Shown piece after piece: positions 1 to 7,807 of a stretch of DNA of 20,748 bases. The notes below the pieces were generated by a model, which made no database searches, was not told the origin of the DNA, and saw only the letters and a program-made list of their open reading frames with translations. Within the stretch, counting starts at the first letter, position 1. Each line of letters starts with the position of its first letter. The stretch lies in NCBI GenBank assembly GCA_900314365.1, contig OMVH01000287.1:1-20748 (forward strand), read 5' to 3'. Position numbers and translations under genes: made by a program. This DNA is from an uncultured Prevotella sp. GTDB lineage: Bacteria > Bacteroidota > Bacteroidia > Bacteroidales > Bacteroidaceae.

Positions 1-52
1 CTCAAAGCGCTCTGATTTTCTCTATTTCGAGATTTTCATTTGTAAAGGATTC

Positions 53-85
53 GGTTAGCGTTAGCATTATTTAACGCACCTTTTT
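53..85 (+). terminator. Weak rho-independent terminator-like hairpin
   Basis: GCGTTA (58-63) pairs with TAACGC (72-77). The stem extends by GGT (53-55) with ACC (78-80) if TA is bulged out. A run of five T follows at 81-85. It would end a + strand transcript coming from outside the window. The stem is short, so this is tentative. Confidence 0.35.
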
Positions 86-198
86 CCGTATCAAAAATCA
101 AAGTTTTCCATTGCACACTCTTCCGAATACCGAACAAAATGGCAAAGCCGATAAAACCTGTGGTTAGAGAGGTGGACTCGAGGGCACTATATCTTTTA

Positions 199-300
199 CA
201 AAAACAAATAAAACCCTTGCTGTGATACAAGGGCTACGCCCTTTGGTGGTTTGCCGTCAAGCCTTTGTTCCTCAGGCCCCGCATCACAGCAAGAAAAACC
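199..300 (-). repeat. Nested inverted-repeat element, copy 1 (minus orientation)
   Basis: The outer arms at 216-228 and 281-293 pair over 12 of 13 positions. Inside is the perfect hairpin AAGGGC-TAC-GCCCTT at 229-243 and the word TTTGCCGT at 250-257. Read on the minus strand, the element starts with GGTTTTTCTT, carries ACGGCAAA and an AAGGGC hairpin, and ends in AAGGGTTTT followed by TT and GTTTT. Copy 2 at 478-633 shows the same order on the + strand. Whether it is a mobile palindrome, a REP-like unit or a structured RNA is not known from sequence. Confidence 0.6.
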
Positions 301-477
301 TCGCTCGTACCTCGCTGAAAAACAGACTGGCGCGTTGACTGGTACCACTGATAAGAATGACTTTTTAGCAAAAGCAGCCGAATGACAACTTTTTCAGGCA
401 TGGTAGATGAAAGAACAAGCAAAATCACGACAACCAAAATCAGAAAAAGACACCGACTGGTAGGACTGTGTTTTTAA

Positions 478-633
478 GGTTTTTCTTTGTGCCAGCGTCA
501 TTATCCGACGGAGGAGGATTTGCCGTTTGGTGGGTGATGGCGGTTAGAGGCGTAGCCTCTCACAAGCCATCATCCAACAACGGCAAAGGGCGTTCGCCCT
601 TGACGATGGCACAAAGGGTTTTCTTGGTTTTGG
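478..633 (+). repeat. Nested inverted-repeat element, copy 2 (plus orientation)
   Basis: The outer arms at 485-500 and 601-616 pair at 15 of 16 positions. A middle stem joins 521-541 with 566-585; both ends are exact and the centre is imperfect. Its loop contains the perfect hairpin AGAGGC-GTA-GCCTCT (546-560). A further hairpin, AAGGGCG-TT-CGCCCTT, lies at 586-601. The flanks GGTTTTTCTT (478-487) and the T/G-rich tail at 614-633 match copy 1, the tail at 17 of 20 positions. Copy 2 is longer because of the extra middle palindrome. Folded as RNA it would be a branched stem structure. Confidence 0.6.
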
Positions 634-657
634 TTATAAAACTAAGAACCAAAACCA
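625..657. repeat. 11-bp perfect inverted repeat
   Basis: TGGTTTTGGTT (625-635) and AACCAAAACCA (647-657) are exact reverse complements with an 11-nt loop. The left arm overlaps the T/G-rich tail of the nested palindrome element. There is no T-run after it on the + strand, so it is not a clear terminator. Confidence 0.5.
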
Positions 658-760
658 CAGGATTTATCAGGTGAGCCAACAAAATTCATACTTTCACAGA
701 GACGGCAACAGAGTCATTTTGAGGGTTGCAGTCATAAAAACATGCTGATAACGAAAAAAA

Positions 761-790
761 GTGGGGGAAAGTGGAGGAATATGGAGGAAT
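761..790 (+). promoter_or_regulatory. Probable MraZ operator: three 10-bp direct repeats
   Basis: Three consecutive units with an exact 10-bp period are seen: GTGGGGGAAA at 761, GTGGAGGAAT at 771 and ATGGAGGAAT at 781. Known MraZ sites are direct GTGGG-like boxes separated by 5-nt spacers, upstream of mraZ. Here the boxes GTGGG, GTGGA and ATGGA have spacers GGAAA, GGAAT and GGAAT. They cover the place where the -33 element of the promoter would lie, which fits repression by MraZ blocking RNA polymerase. Binding itself is inference. Confidence 0.75.
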
Positions 791-803
791 TTGCGTAACT
801 TTG
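772..803 (+). promoter_or_regulatory. dcw cluster promoter (Bacteroidota type)
   Basis: TAACTTTG at 796-803 matches the Bacteroidota -7 consensus TAnnTTTG. The -33 position, about 20 bp upstream, falls inside the second MraZ box and has no good TTTG. That fits a promoter that is weak or controlled. The predicted transcript start near 810 leaves a leader of about 30 nt before mraZ. Confidence 0.65.
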
Positions 804-839
804 GCACGCAATGAGGAGACTCCATATAAATAGGTACGT

Positions 840-1310
840 ATGCGATTTATAGGCAACATAGAGGCAAAGGCCGACAGCAAGGGCAGGGTGTTCTTCCCCG
901 CCACCTTCCGCAAGCAGCTTGGTGAGGAATGCACCGAGGGGCTTGTGATGCGCAAGGACGTGTTTCAGCCCTGCCTTGTCATCTATCCCTCCAAGGTTTG
1001 GAACGGAGAGATGGATGCCCTCCGCGCGCGCCTTTCGAGATGGAACGCCGCCGAGCAACAGCTCTTCAGGCAGTTCGTATCCGATGTGGAGATTGTGAGT
1101 CTCGACACCAACGGTCGCCTTCTCATCCCCCGCCGCTACCTCGCCTTGGCGGGAATAGAGCGCGAGGTGAAATTCATCGGTATGGGCGACACCATCGAGG
1201 TATGGAATGCCTCTATGGCCTCAAAGCCTTTCCTCGAGCCCGAGGTCTTCGGGCAGAAGCTGCAAGAGGTCATGGAACCGACCAAAGAAGACAACCAAGA
1301 ACAAGTCTGA
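840..1310 (+). CDS. mraZ: Transcriptional regulator MraZ
   Basis: This 156-residue protein has the two SpoVT/AbrB-like halves typical of MraZ. The signature DSKGRVFFPATFR lies at residues 12-24 and DTNGRLLIPRRY at 89-100. Family members form ring oligomers and bind repeated GTGGG-like boxes to regulate their own operon; matching boxes lie 50-79 bp upstream. It is the first gene of the cluster, as in most bacteria, and ends 5 nt before rsmH. The ATG at 840 gives the conserved MRFIGNIEAK start. Length is normal. Identity is secure; the direction of regulation (repression) is inferred from box placement. Confidence 0.95.
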   Translation: MRFIGNIEAKADSKGRVFFPATFRKQLGEECTEGLVMRKDVFQPCLVIYPSKVWNGEMDALRARLSRWNAAEQQLFRQFVSDVEIVSLDTNGRLLIPRRYLALAGIEREVKFIGMGDTIEVWNASMASKPFLEPEVFGQKLQEVMEPTKEDNQEQV

Positions 1311-1315
1311 GCCAG

Positions 1316-2236
1316 ATGACGCAAGAATCCTTAACCCAGAGTTATCACACACCGGTGCTGCTCCAAGAGAGTGTCGACGGCCTCAACATCCGGCCGGGCG
1401 GTGTATATGTCGACGTCACCTTCGGGGGAGGAGGGCACAGTCTCGAAATTCTTTCGCGCATGGATGCAAAAGCCCGTCTCTACGGCTTCGACCAGGATGC
1501 CGATGCCGAAAGCAATGCCCTCAACGACGGGCGCTTCACCTTCGTGAGGAGCAACTTCCGCTACCTGTCCAACTGGATGCGCTACTACGGCGAGGACCAT
1601 ATCGACGGCCTCATTGCCGACCTCGGCGTATCGAGCCACCACTTCGACGACGAAACGCGGGGCTTCTCCTTCCGCTTCGACGCGCCGCTCGACATGCGTA
1701 TGAACAAGCGGGCAGGAAAGACCGCTGCCGACGTGCTGGCCCTGTACAGCGAAGAGCAGTTGGCCAACGTGTTCTACTACTATGGTGAGCTGCGCAATGC
1801 ACGTCGCATAGCCTCCACCATCGTCATCCACCGTGCCACACAGCCCATATCGACCACCCAAAACCTCATCGATGCCGTGGCTCCCCTCTTCCACCGCGAA
1901 CGCGAAAAGAAAGACATGGCACGCCTCTTTCAGGCCCTGCGCATAGAAGTGAACCACGAGATGACGGCCCTGCGCGAGATGCTCTCCGCTGCAGTCAGAC
2001 TGTTGGCGCCGGGCGGGCGACTGTCCGTCATCACCTACCATTCGCTTGAGGACCGCATAGTGAAGAACATGATGCGCTCAGGCAATGCTGAGGGTAAGGT
2101 GGAGGAGGACCTCTACGGAAGGCTCTCCTCACCCCTGAAAGCCGTCAACACGAAAGTCATCACCCCCTCCGCAGAGGAGATGGAGCGCAACCCCCGTAGC
2201 AGGAGTGCCAAGCTCAGAATAGCAGAAAAGAAATGA
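1316..2236 (+). CDS. rsmH: 16S rRNA (cytosine(1402)-N(4))-methyltransferase RsmH
   Basis: This 306-residue S-adenosylmethionine-dependent enzyme N4-methylates C1402 of 16S rRNA in the ribosomal P site (old name MraW). Family motifs seen are HTPVLLQESV near residue 11, the cofactor loop VDVTFGGGGHS (32-42), DLGVSSHHFD (102-111), FDAPLDMRM (121-129), YHSLEDRIVK in the last quarter and RSRSAKLRI near the end. The open frame extends upstream through mraZ to 929, but that part is an out-of-frame shadow. The ATG at 1316, 5 nt after the mraZ stop, gives the family length. Its stop overlaps the ftsL start as ATGA. Confidence 0.95.
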   Translation: MTQESLTQSYHTPVLLQESVDGLNIRPGGVYVDVTFGGGGHSLEILSRMDAKARLYGFDQDADAESNALNDGRFTFVRSNFRYLSNWMRYYGEDHIDGLIADLGVSSHHFDDETRGFSFRFDAPLDMRMNKRAGKTAADVLALYSEEQLANVFYYYGELRNARRIASTIVIHRATQPISTTQNLIDAVAPLFHREREKKDMARLFQALRIEVNHEMTALREMLSAAVRLLAPGGRLSVITYHSLEDRIVKNMMRSGNAEGKVEEDLYGRLSSPLKAVNTKVITPSAEEMERNPRSRSAKLRIAEKK

Positions 2237-2814
2237 CAGACAAAGATAAGGACATAGAGAAAGCCAAAGTGAGCGTCAAGGACAACGCCCGACAAGCGGT
2301 CATCACTCTCAGTGAGGCCGCAACGAAGGAAGCTCCGACAGAAGGTCACGACACAGCCAGTCCGGCCAGAAGCAAAGGTAAGGACGGAAGCAAGAAAGTC
2401 GCAGTCCACGCCAGCACAGAGGCTGACAAGGCTCCCACCTTGGAGGAAATCATCAAGGAACAGGCCACTGAGGAAGAAGCTCCCCACTCGAGCCACTTCA
2501 CACTGAAGCGTATCCTCGGCGGTGACATTCTCAACACATCCACTATCCGCCATCAGGTGGGAGTGCTGCTGCTCGTCACCCTCTTCACCTTCGTCTACAT
2601 TGCCAATCGCTACAGCTACCAGCAAGGGCTCATCAAGCTCGACAAACTGCAGGACGAGCTGCAGGACGCCAAGTACCGCGCCCTTTCTACAAGCAGCGAG
2701 CTCACAGAGAAATGCCGCGAGAGCAACGTACTGGAGCAACTCAAGAACAACAAGGACAGCGTGCTGAAGATAGCCAGCCAGCCGCCCTACAAGATACAAG
2801 TGCCTGAAGAATGA
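2233..2814 (+). CDS. ftsL: FtsL-like division protein
   Basis: This 193-residue single-pass membrane protein sits in the ftsL slot between rsmH and ftsI. It has a charged, low-complexity N-terminal tail (about 1-105), one membrane segment (about 108-125) and a periplasmic helix rich in Leu, Glu, Lys and Gln (about 127-175) that is likely coiled coil. FtsL acts in the FtsQLB complex that activates FtsW and FtsI. Sequence is poorly conserved in this family, so the call rests on shape and position. The N-terminal tail is much longer than in the roughly 120-residue E. coli protein. Start and stop both overlap neighbours by ATGA, which suggests translational coupling. Confidence 0.8.
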   Translation: MTDKDKDIEKAKVSVKDNARQAVITLSEAATKEAPTEGHDTASPARSKGKDGSKKVAVHASTEADKAPTLEEIIKEQATEEEAPHSSHFTLKRILGGDILNTSTIRHQVGVLLLVTLFTFVYIANRYSYQQGLIKLDKLQDELQDAKYRALSTSSELTEKCRESNVLEQLKNNKDSVLKIASQPPYKIQVPEE

Positions 2815-5006
2815 CCAAGTTCGACAGTAAAAACATCATGCCGCGCTTCAGCGCCATCGCCATCCTGCTCACCCTCTCCGCCTTGTGCATCGTGGGTAAG
2901 GCTCTCTATATCATGACGGTGGAGCACGACTACTGGATGAAGGTGGCCGACAGGGTGAAACGCGACAGCGTAAGCGTGGCACCCGCCCGTGGCAACATTC
3001 TGAGCTGCGACGGTCAGCTGCTTGCCTCGTCCATGCCTGAATACAAGATGTTCATGGACTTTCAGGCTCTGCACGAAGCTGGCAACGACTCACTCTGGGA
3101 CGCAAAGGTGGACAGCATCTGCCTCTGCCTCCATCAGATATTCCCCGAGAAGACCGCCGCCCAGTTTAAGCACGACCTCAGTAAGGGACGCCGCCAAAGG
3201 AAACGCCACTGGCCCGTATGGCCTTACCGCGTCAACTTCAATATCTACACCGAAGTGAAGACACTCCCGGTGTTCAGGCTTTCCATGCTCAAGGGAGGCT
3301 TCCATAACGAGGAATACAACTCGCGCATACGCCCCAACGGCTCGCTGGCCCAGCGCACCGTCGGTGATATGTTTCAGGCCAAGGACAACGGCCGTACGCC
3401 ACGCTGCGGACTCGAACTCAGCTACGACTCCATTCTGCGCGGCACCAACGGCATCATCCACCGGCGCAAGGTGCTCAACAAGTTCCTCGACATCATGGAC
3501 ACCCCGCCTACCAACGGAGCTGACATCGTGACCACCATAGACATCAACATGCAGGATTTGGCCGAACGCGCCCTGCTCAAGGAGCTGAAGCTGCCCGAGG
3601 TGAACGGCAATGTCGGCGTTGCCATCGTCATGGAAGTAGCCACGGGCGACGTGAAGGCCATCGTCAATCTCGAGAAATGCGTCGACGGCAAGTACAGGGA
3701 AATCCACAACCATGCCGTCAGCGACCTCCTCGAACCTGGCTCCGTGTTTAAGACTGCCTCCATCATGACAGCCCTTGACGACGGTGTGGTCGACACCACC
3801 TACCGCGTAGACACAGGCAACGGTGTCTGGCCCATGTATGGCCGACAGATGAAAGACCACAACTGGAGAAAGGGCGGCTATCAGTGGCTCACGCTCCCCC
3901 AGACGCTCATGGTGAGCTCCAACATCGGCGTAAGCCGCATAATCGACGACCACTACCGCGACAACCCCGAGCGCTTTGTGCGCGGCATCTACCGCACGGG
4001 CATCGCCGACAACCTGCACGTACCCCTCGTAGGAGCCGCCCCTCCCGTGATACCCATTCCCAAGAAGGACAAGCACGGACAGTACTGGCGGAAGAACGTC
4101 TACGGAAACTACGTGCCCTGGGCCAAGACCGACCTGCCCTGGATGAGCATCGGATATATGACCCAGATACCGCCCATCTCAACGCTCACCTTCTACAATG
4201 CCATTGCCAACAACGGCCGCATGATGAAGCCAAGACTCGTGAAGCAGGTGGTGAAGGACGGCGAGGTCATCAAGGAGTTTCCACCCGTGGTGATGCGAGA
4301 GCACATCTGCAAGGAAAAAACGCTGCGCGAGATACAGACCATCCTGGAACACGTGGTGAGCCGCGGTCTTGGCAAAAGGGCTGGCTCGAAATCGTTCAAG
4401 GTAGCCGGCAAGACGGGAACGGCACAAATCTCACAGGGCACCGCGGGCTATAAAGCCGGCGGCACGCATTACCTGCTGAGTTTTGCCGGATTCTTTCCTG
4501 CCGACAACCCTCGTTACAGCTGCATCGTTTGCATACAGAAATCGGGACTGCCTGCGTCGGGTGGCGGCATGAGCGGAGCCGTGTTCCACGAAATCTCCGA
4601 GGGAATTATGGCTCAGAGTCTGAAACTTGACGTCAAGGATTCACGCGACTCGGCCTCAGTCTTCGTCCCCGATGTGAAATGGGGCAACGTGGGAGCAGCG
4701 CAGTTCGTGCTCAACAGCTTCGGAATCCCCACAGGCACCAGCTGGACCGGGTCGTTCACCACCCCAATATGGGGCAAGGCTGAGATAAAAGGCAACAAGC
4801 AGGTGGACCTTGTGCGCACACCACTCTACAAGCGCACTGCAGTGCCCGACGTGAAAGGAATGGGGGCCAGCGATGCCGTCTACACCTTAGAGGTTAGAGG
4901 GCTCAAGGTAAAACTGTCGGGACGAGGCAAGGTGGTCAGCCAGAGTGTGGCTCCGGGAAGCAAAGTGGTGAAAGGACAGGTATGCCAGCTGCACCTCGAA
5001 AACTAA
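2811..5006 (+). CDS. ftsI: Septal peptidoglycan transpeptidase FtsI (PBP3-like, with PASTA domain)
   Basis: This 731-residue penicillin-binding protein cross-links septal peptidoglycan in the periplasm. It has a short cytoplasmic N-terminus, a membrane anchor (about 13-35), a PBP dimerisation region and a transpeptidase domain. The active-site motifs are SVFK (catalytic S311, K314), SSN (369-371) and KTGT (534-537). A PASTA domain occupies about 678-731, with a degenerate stretch at about 616-675 that may be a second one. PASTA at the C-terminus makes it look like SpoVD/PBP2x rather than E. coli FtsI. It overlaps ftsL by 4 nt and is followed by murE after 22 nt. FtsW is its expected partner polymerase. 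Confidence 0.95.
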   Translation: MTKFDSKNIMPRFSAIAILLTLSALCIVGKALYIMTVEHDYWMKVADRVKRDSVSVAPARGNILSCDGQLLASSMPEYKMFMDFQALHEAGNDSLWDAKVDSICLCLHQIFPEKTAAQFKHDLSKGRRQRKRHWPVWPYRVNFNIYTEVKTLPVFRLSMLKGGFHNEEYNSRIRPNGSLAQRTVGDMFQAKDNGRTPRCGLELSYDSILRGTNGIIHRRKVLNKFLDIMDTPPTNGADIVTTIDINMQDLAERALLKELKLPEVNGNVGVAIVMEVATGDVKAIVNLEKCVDGKYREIHNHAVSDLLEPGSVFKTASIMTALDDGVVDTTYRVDTGNGVWPMYGRQMKDHNWRKGGYQWLTLPQTLMVSSNIGVSRIIDDHYRDNPERFVRGIYRTGIADNLHVPLVGAAPPVIPIPKKDKHGQYWRKNVYGNYVPWAKTDLPWMSIGYMTQIPPISTLTFYNAIANNGRMMKPRLVKQVVKDGEVIKEFPPVVMREHICKEKTLREIQTILEHVVSRGLGKRAGSKSFKVAGKTGTAQISQGTAGYKAGGTHYLLSFAGFFPADNPRYSCIVCIQKSGLPASGGGMSGAVFHEISEGIMAQSLKLDVKDSRDSASVFVPDVKWGNVGAAQFVLNSFGIPTGTSWTGSFTTPIWGKAEIKGNKQVDLVRTPLYKRTAVPDVKGMGASDAVYTLEVRGLKVKLSGRGKVVSQSVAPGSKVVKGQVCQLHLEN

Positions 5007-5028
5007 GACAACAGAAAACAATAAAGAT

Positions 5029-6480
5029 ATGAAACTGTCAGAATTACTGAAGTACGTCCGTCCGCTTACTATCGAAGGCGACGCCGACGTGGACATCAAG
5101 GGCGTGGACATCGATTCGCGCAAAGTGAGCGACGGTCATCTCTTCGTAGCCATGAAGGGAACTGTGACCGACGGTCACAAGTTCATCCCCAAAGCCTTGG
5201 AGCTTGGAGCCAAGGCCGTGCTCTGCGAGGATATGCCCGAGGAGCGCAACCAGAATGTGACCTATGTGCAGGTGGCTTCCACGGAGGATGCCGCAGGCAA
5301 GGTGGCCACGATGTTCTACGGCGACCCTTCGCGCAAGCTGAAGCTCGTGGGCGTCACAGGCACCAACGGTAAGACCACCATCGCTACCTTATTATATAAT
5401 ATGTTCCGGAAGATGGGGCACAAGTGCGGACTGCTCTCCACGGTTTGCAACTACATCGAGGACGAAGCCATCCCCTCCGACCATACCACTCCCGACCCCA
5501 TTGAGCTCAACGAGCTGCTTGGAAAGATGGTGGAGGCAGGTTGCGAGTACGCTTTCATGGAGTGCTCATCGCACGCCATCGCACAGAAGCGCATCAGCGG
5601 CCTGAAGTTTGCCGGTGGAATCTTCACCAACCTCACACGCGACCATTTGGACTATCACAAGACCTTCGAGAACTACCGCAATGCCAAGAAGGCTTTCTTC
5701 GACGGTCTGCCCAAATCGGCCTTCGCCATCACCAACGCTGACGACAAGAACGGCATGATAATGGTGCAGAACACCAAAGCCACAGTGAAGACCTACTCCA
5801 TCAGAACCATGGCCGACTTCCGCGCACGCATATTGGAATGCCACTTCGAAGGCATGTTCCTCGACATCGACGGTCACGAGGTGGGTGTGCAGTTCATCGG
5901 CAAGTTCAACGCCAGCAACCTGCTGGCTGTCTACGGTGCAGCCCGTATGCTCGGCAAAGCTCCCGAGGACATTCTCGTAGTGATGAGCACCCTGCACAGC
6001 GTCAACGGCCGCATGGATCCAATCCGGTCGCCCAAGGGCTTCACAGCTCTCGTCGACTACGCCCACACGCCAGACGCGCTCAAGAATGTGCTCTCTGCCA
6101 TCCACGAAGTACTCAACGGCAAGGGGCATGTCATCACCGTATGCGGTGCTGGTGGCAACCGTGACCACGGTAAGCGGCCCCTCATGGCTCAGGAGGCAGT
6201 GAGACAGAGCGACAAGGTGATAATAACCAGCGACAACCCACGCTTTGAGGATCCGCAGGCTATCATCAACGACATGCTGGCCGGTCTCAATGCACAACAG
6301 ATGAAGAAGGTAGTGAGCATTGTCGACCGCAAGGAGGCTATCCGCACAGCCTGCATGATGGCCGAGAAGGGCGACGTCGTGCTCGTGGCAGGGAAAGGCC
6401 ATGAGGACTACCAGGAAATAAAGGGCGTGAAGCACCACTTCGACGACCATGAGGTGCTGCGCGACATCTTCAAGGAGTGA
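5029..6480 (+). CDS. murE: UDP-MurNAc-L-Ala-D-Glu:meso-diaminopimelate ligase MurE
   Basis: This 483-residue cytoplasmic Mur ligase adds the third amino acid to the peptidoglycan stem peptide using ATP. It shows the N-terminal nucleotide-substrate domain (DSRKVSDGHLFVA, about 29-41), the ATP loop VTGTNGKTT (109-117), the likely carbamylated lysine in YRNAKKAFFD (K220), and the C-terminal domain with DNPR at 402-405. DNPR is the motif that selects meso-diaminopimelate rather than lysine, so the wall is predicted to be DAP-type. AGKGHEDYQ near the C-terminus is also typical. Length is normal. The start ATG at 5029 is preceded by an A-rich stretch rather than a clear ribosome binding site. Confidence 0.96.
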   Translation: MKLSELLKYVRPLTIEGDADVDIKGVDIDSRKVSDGHLFVAMKGTVTDGHKFIPKALELGAKAVLCEDMPEERNQNVTYVQVASTEDAAGKVATMFYGDPSRKLKLVGVTGTNGKTTIATLLYNMFRKMGHKCGLLSTVCNYIEDEAIPSDHTTPDPIELNELLGKMVEAGCEYAFMECSSHAIAQKRISGLKFAGGIFTNLTRDHLDYHKTFENYRNAKKAFFDGLPKSAFAITNADDKNGMIMVQNTKATVKTYSIRTMADFRARILECHFEGMFLDIDGHEVGVQFIGKFNASNLLAVYGAARMLGKAPEDILVVMSTLHSVNGRMDPIRSPKGFTALVDYAHTPDALKNVLSAIHEVLNGKGHVITVCGAGGNRDHGKRPLMAQEAVRQSDKVIITSDNPRFEDPQAIINDMLAGLNAQQMKKVVSIVDRKEAIRTACMMAEKGDVVLVAGKGHEDYQEIKGVKHHFDDHEVLRDIFKE

Positions 6481-6488
6481 CAACACCC

Positions 6489-6512
6489 GGCGGGCTGCTG
6501 ACAACGCCCGCC
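6489..6512 (+). other. GC-rich hairpin between murE and mraY
   Basis: GGCGGGC (6489-6495) pairs perfectly with GCCCGCC (6506-6512) over a 10-nt loop. It starts 8 nt after the murE stop and lies in the longest gap (57 nt) of the first half of the cluster. No T-run follows, so it is more likely an RNA-stability or processing element than a terminator. Function is inferred only. Confidence 0.45.
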
Positions 6513-6537
6513 TCTACCCCCATAAATATAATAAGGT

Positions 6538-7806
6538 ATGCTGTATTATCTCTTCCGATTCCTTGAGCAGTACGGAATCTCAGGCTCCCGCATGTGGGGC
6601 TACATCTCCTTCAGGGCTCTGCTCGCCCTTATACTCTCGCTCATCATCTCGGCATGGTTCGGCGAAAGGTTCATCAAATTCCTGAAGAGCAAGCAGATAA
6701 CGGAGACACAGCGCGATGCCTCCATCGATCCTTTCGGCGTGAAGAAGATAGGTGTCCCCTCTATGGGAGGCATCATCATCATCGTGGCCATACTCATCCC
6801 TGTGCTGCTCTTGGGCAGACTCAGGAACATCTATCTCATCCTGATGATTATCACCACTGTGTGGCTCGGTATGCTGGGCGGCATGGACGATTTCATCAAG
6901 ATATTCCGCCGCAACAAAGAGGGTCTGAAAGGCCGGTACAAGATTGTCGGTCAGGTGGGCATTGGGCTCATAGTAGGACTGGTGCTGTGGTCGTCGCCCG
7001 ACGTAAAAATCAACGAGAACCTCGCTATTGAGCGTCAAGGACAGGTGACTGTCATCAAGCACCGTTCGGACGCACGGAAGTCGCTCAAGACCACCATACC
7101 CTTCGTCAAAGGACATAACCTCGACTACTCCCGCCTGATGTCGTTCTGCGGGAAGTACAAGACGGCTGCAGGTTGGATTCTCTTCGTCATCATGACCATC
7201 TTCGTGGTCACGGCTGTCTCCAACGGTGCCAACCTCAACGACGGCATGGACGGTATGTGCGCAGGCAACTCGGCCATCATAGGAGTGGCCTTAGGCATCC
7301 TGGCTTATGTCAGCTCGCATATCCAGTTTGCCACCTACCTGAACATCATGTACATCCCGGGCTCTCAGGAGCTGGTAGTGTTCATGAGCGCCTTCGTGGG
7401 TGCCCTCATCGGCTTCCTATGGTACAATGCCTATCCTGCACAGGTGTTCATGGGCGACACCGGCTCGCTGACCATCGGTGGAATCATCGGTGTTTGTGCT
7501 GTCATCATCCACAAGGAGCTCCTGCTCCCCATACTCTGCGGCATCTTCTTCGTGGAGAGTCTCAGCGTCATCATCCAGGTGTGGTACTACAAATACGGTA
7601 AGCGCCGTGGAGTGAAGCAGCGCATCTTCAAGCGCACACCTATCCACGACAACTTCCGCACACAGGACAGCCAACTCGACCCGGAGTGTAAATATCTCAT
7701 CAGGAAACCACACAAGGCCGTGCACGAGGCTAAAATCACCATTCGTTTCTGGATTGTGACTATCATCCTTGCGGCACTGACCATCATTACATTAAAGATT
7801 AGGTAA
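6538..7806 (+). CDS. mraY: Phospho-MurNAc-pentapeptide transferase MraY
   Basis: This 422-residue polytopic membrane enzyme transfers phospho-MurNAc-pentapeptide to undecaprenyl phosphate to make lipid I. Motifs seen are SMGG (75-78), the Mg-binding pair DD in GGMDDFIK (117-118), NDGMDGM (234-240) and FMGDTGSL (305-311). The late motif TPIHDNF (367-373) keeps one histidine where E. coli MraY has HHH. It is about 60 residues longer than E. coli MraY, mainly from an insert at about 153-200 between membrane segments; I recall such an insert in Bacteroidota MraY. It is followed by murD after 1 nt. Confidence 0.95.
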   Translation: MLYYLFRFLEQYGISGSRMWGYISFRALLALILSLIISAWFGERFIKFLKSKQITETQRDASIDPFGVKKIGVPSMGGIIIIVAILIPVLLLGRLRNIYLILMIITTVWLGMLGGMDDFIKIFRRNKEGLKGRYKIVGQVGIGLIVGLVLWSSPDVKINENLAIERQGQVTVIKHRSDARKSLKTTIPFVKGHNLDYSRLMSFCGKYKTAAGWILFVIMTIFVVTAVSNGANLNDGMDGMCAGNSAIIGVALGILAYVSSHIQFATYLNIMYIPGSQELVVFMSAFVGALIGFLWYNAYPAQVFMGDTGSLTIGGIIGVCAVIIHKELLLPILCGIFFVESLSVIIQVWYYKYGKRRGVKQRIFKRTPIHDNFRTQDSQLDPECKYLIRKPHKAVHEAKITIRFWIVTIILAALTIITLKIR

Positions 7807-7807
7807 C

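Larger units (their letters stand above)
1..760. other. Gene-free region upstream of the dcw cluster
   Basis: No reading frame here looks like a real protein. The open frames are short, low in similarity to anything I recognise, and several run through palindromes. What can be seen is a weak terminator-like hairpin near the left edge, two related nested inverted-repeat elements in opposite orientation (199-300 and 478-633), and an 11-bp perfect hairpin at 625-657. Positions 660-760 show nothing obvious before the MraZ boxes. The region could hold a non-coding RNA or decayed mobile DNA; the sequence alone does not decide. Confidence 0.6.

Noticed and set aside
36..437. Two short minus-strand open frames (64 and 67 codons)
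   Set aside because: They resemble no family I can name, and the second begins within a palindromic element. Composition does not look like coding sequence.
468..674. 68-codon open frame on the plus strand
   Set aside because: It runs straight through the nested palindrome, so its codons are dictated by the inverted repeats.
929..1315. Upstream extension of the rsmH frame inside mraZ
   Set aside because: The extra 129 residues are arginine-rich, out-of-frame translation of mraZ; the ATG at 1316 gives the family length.
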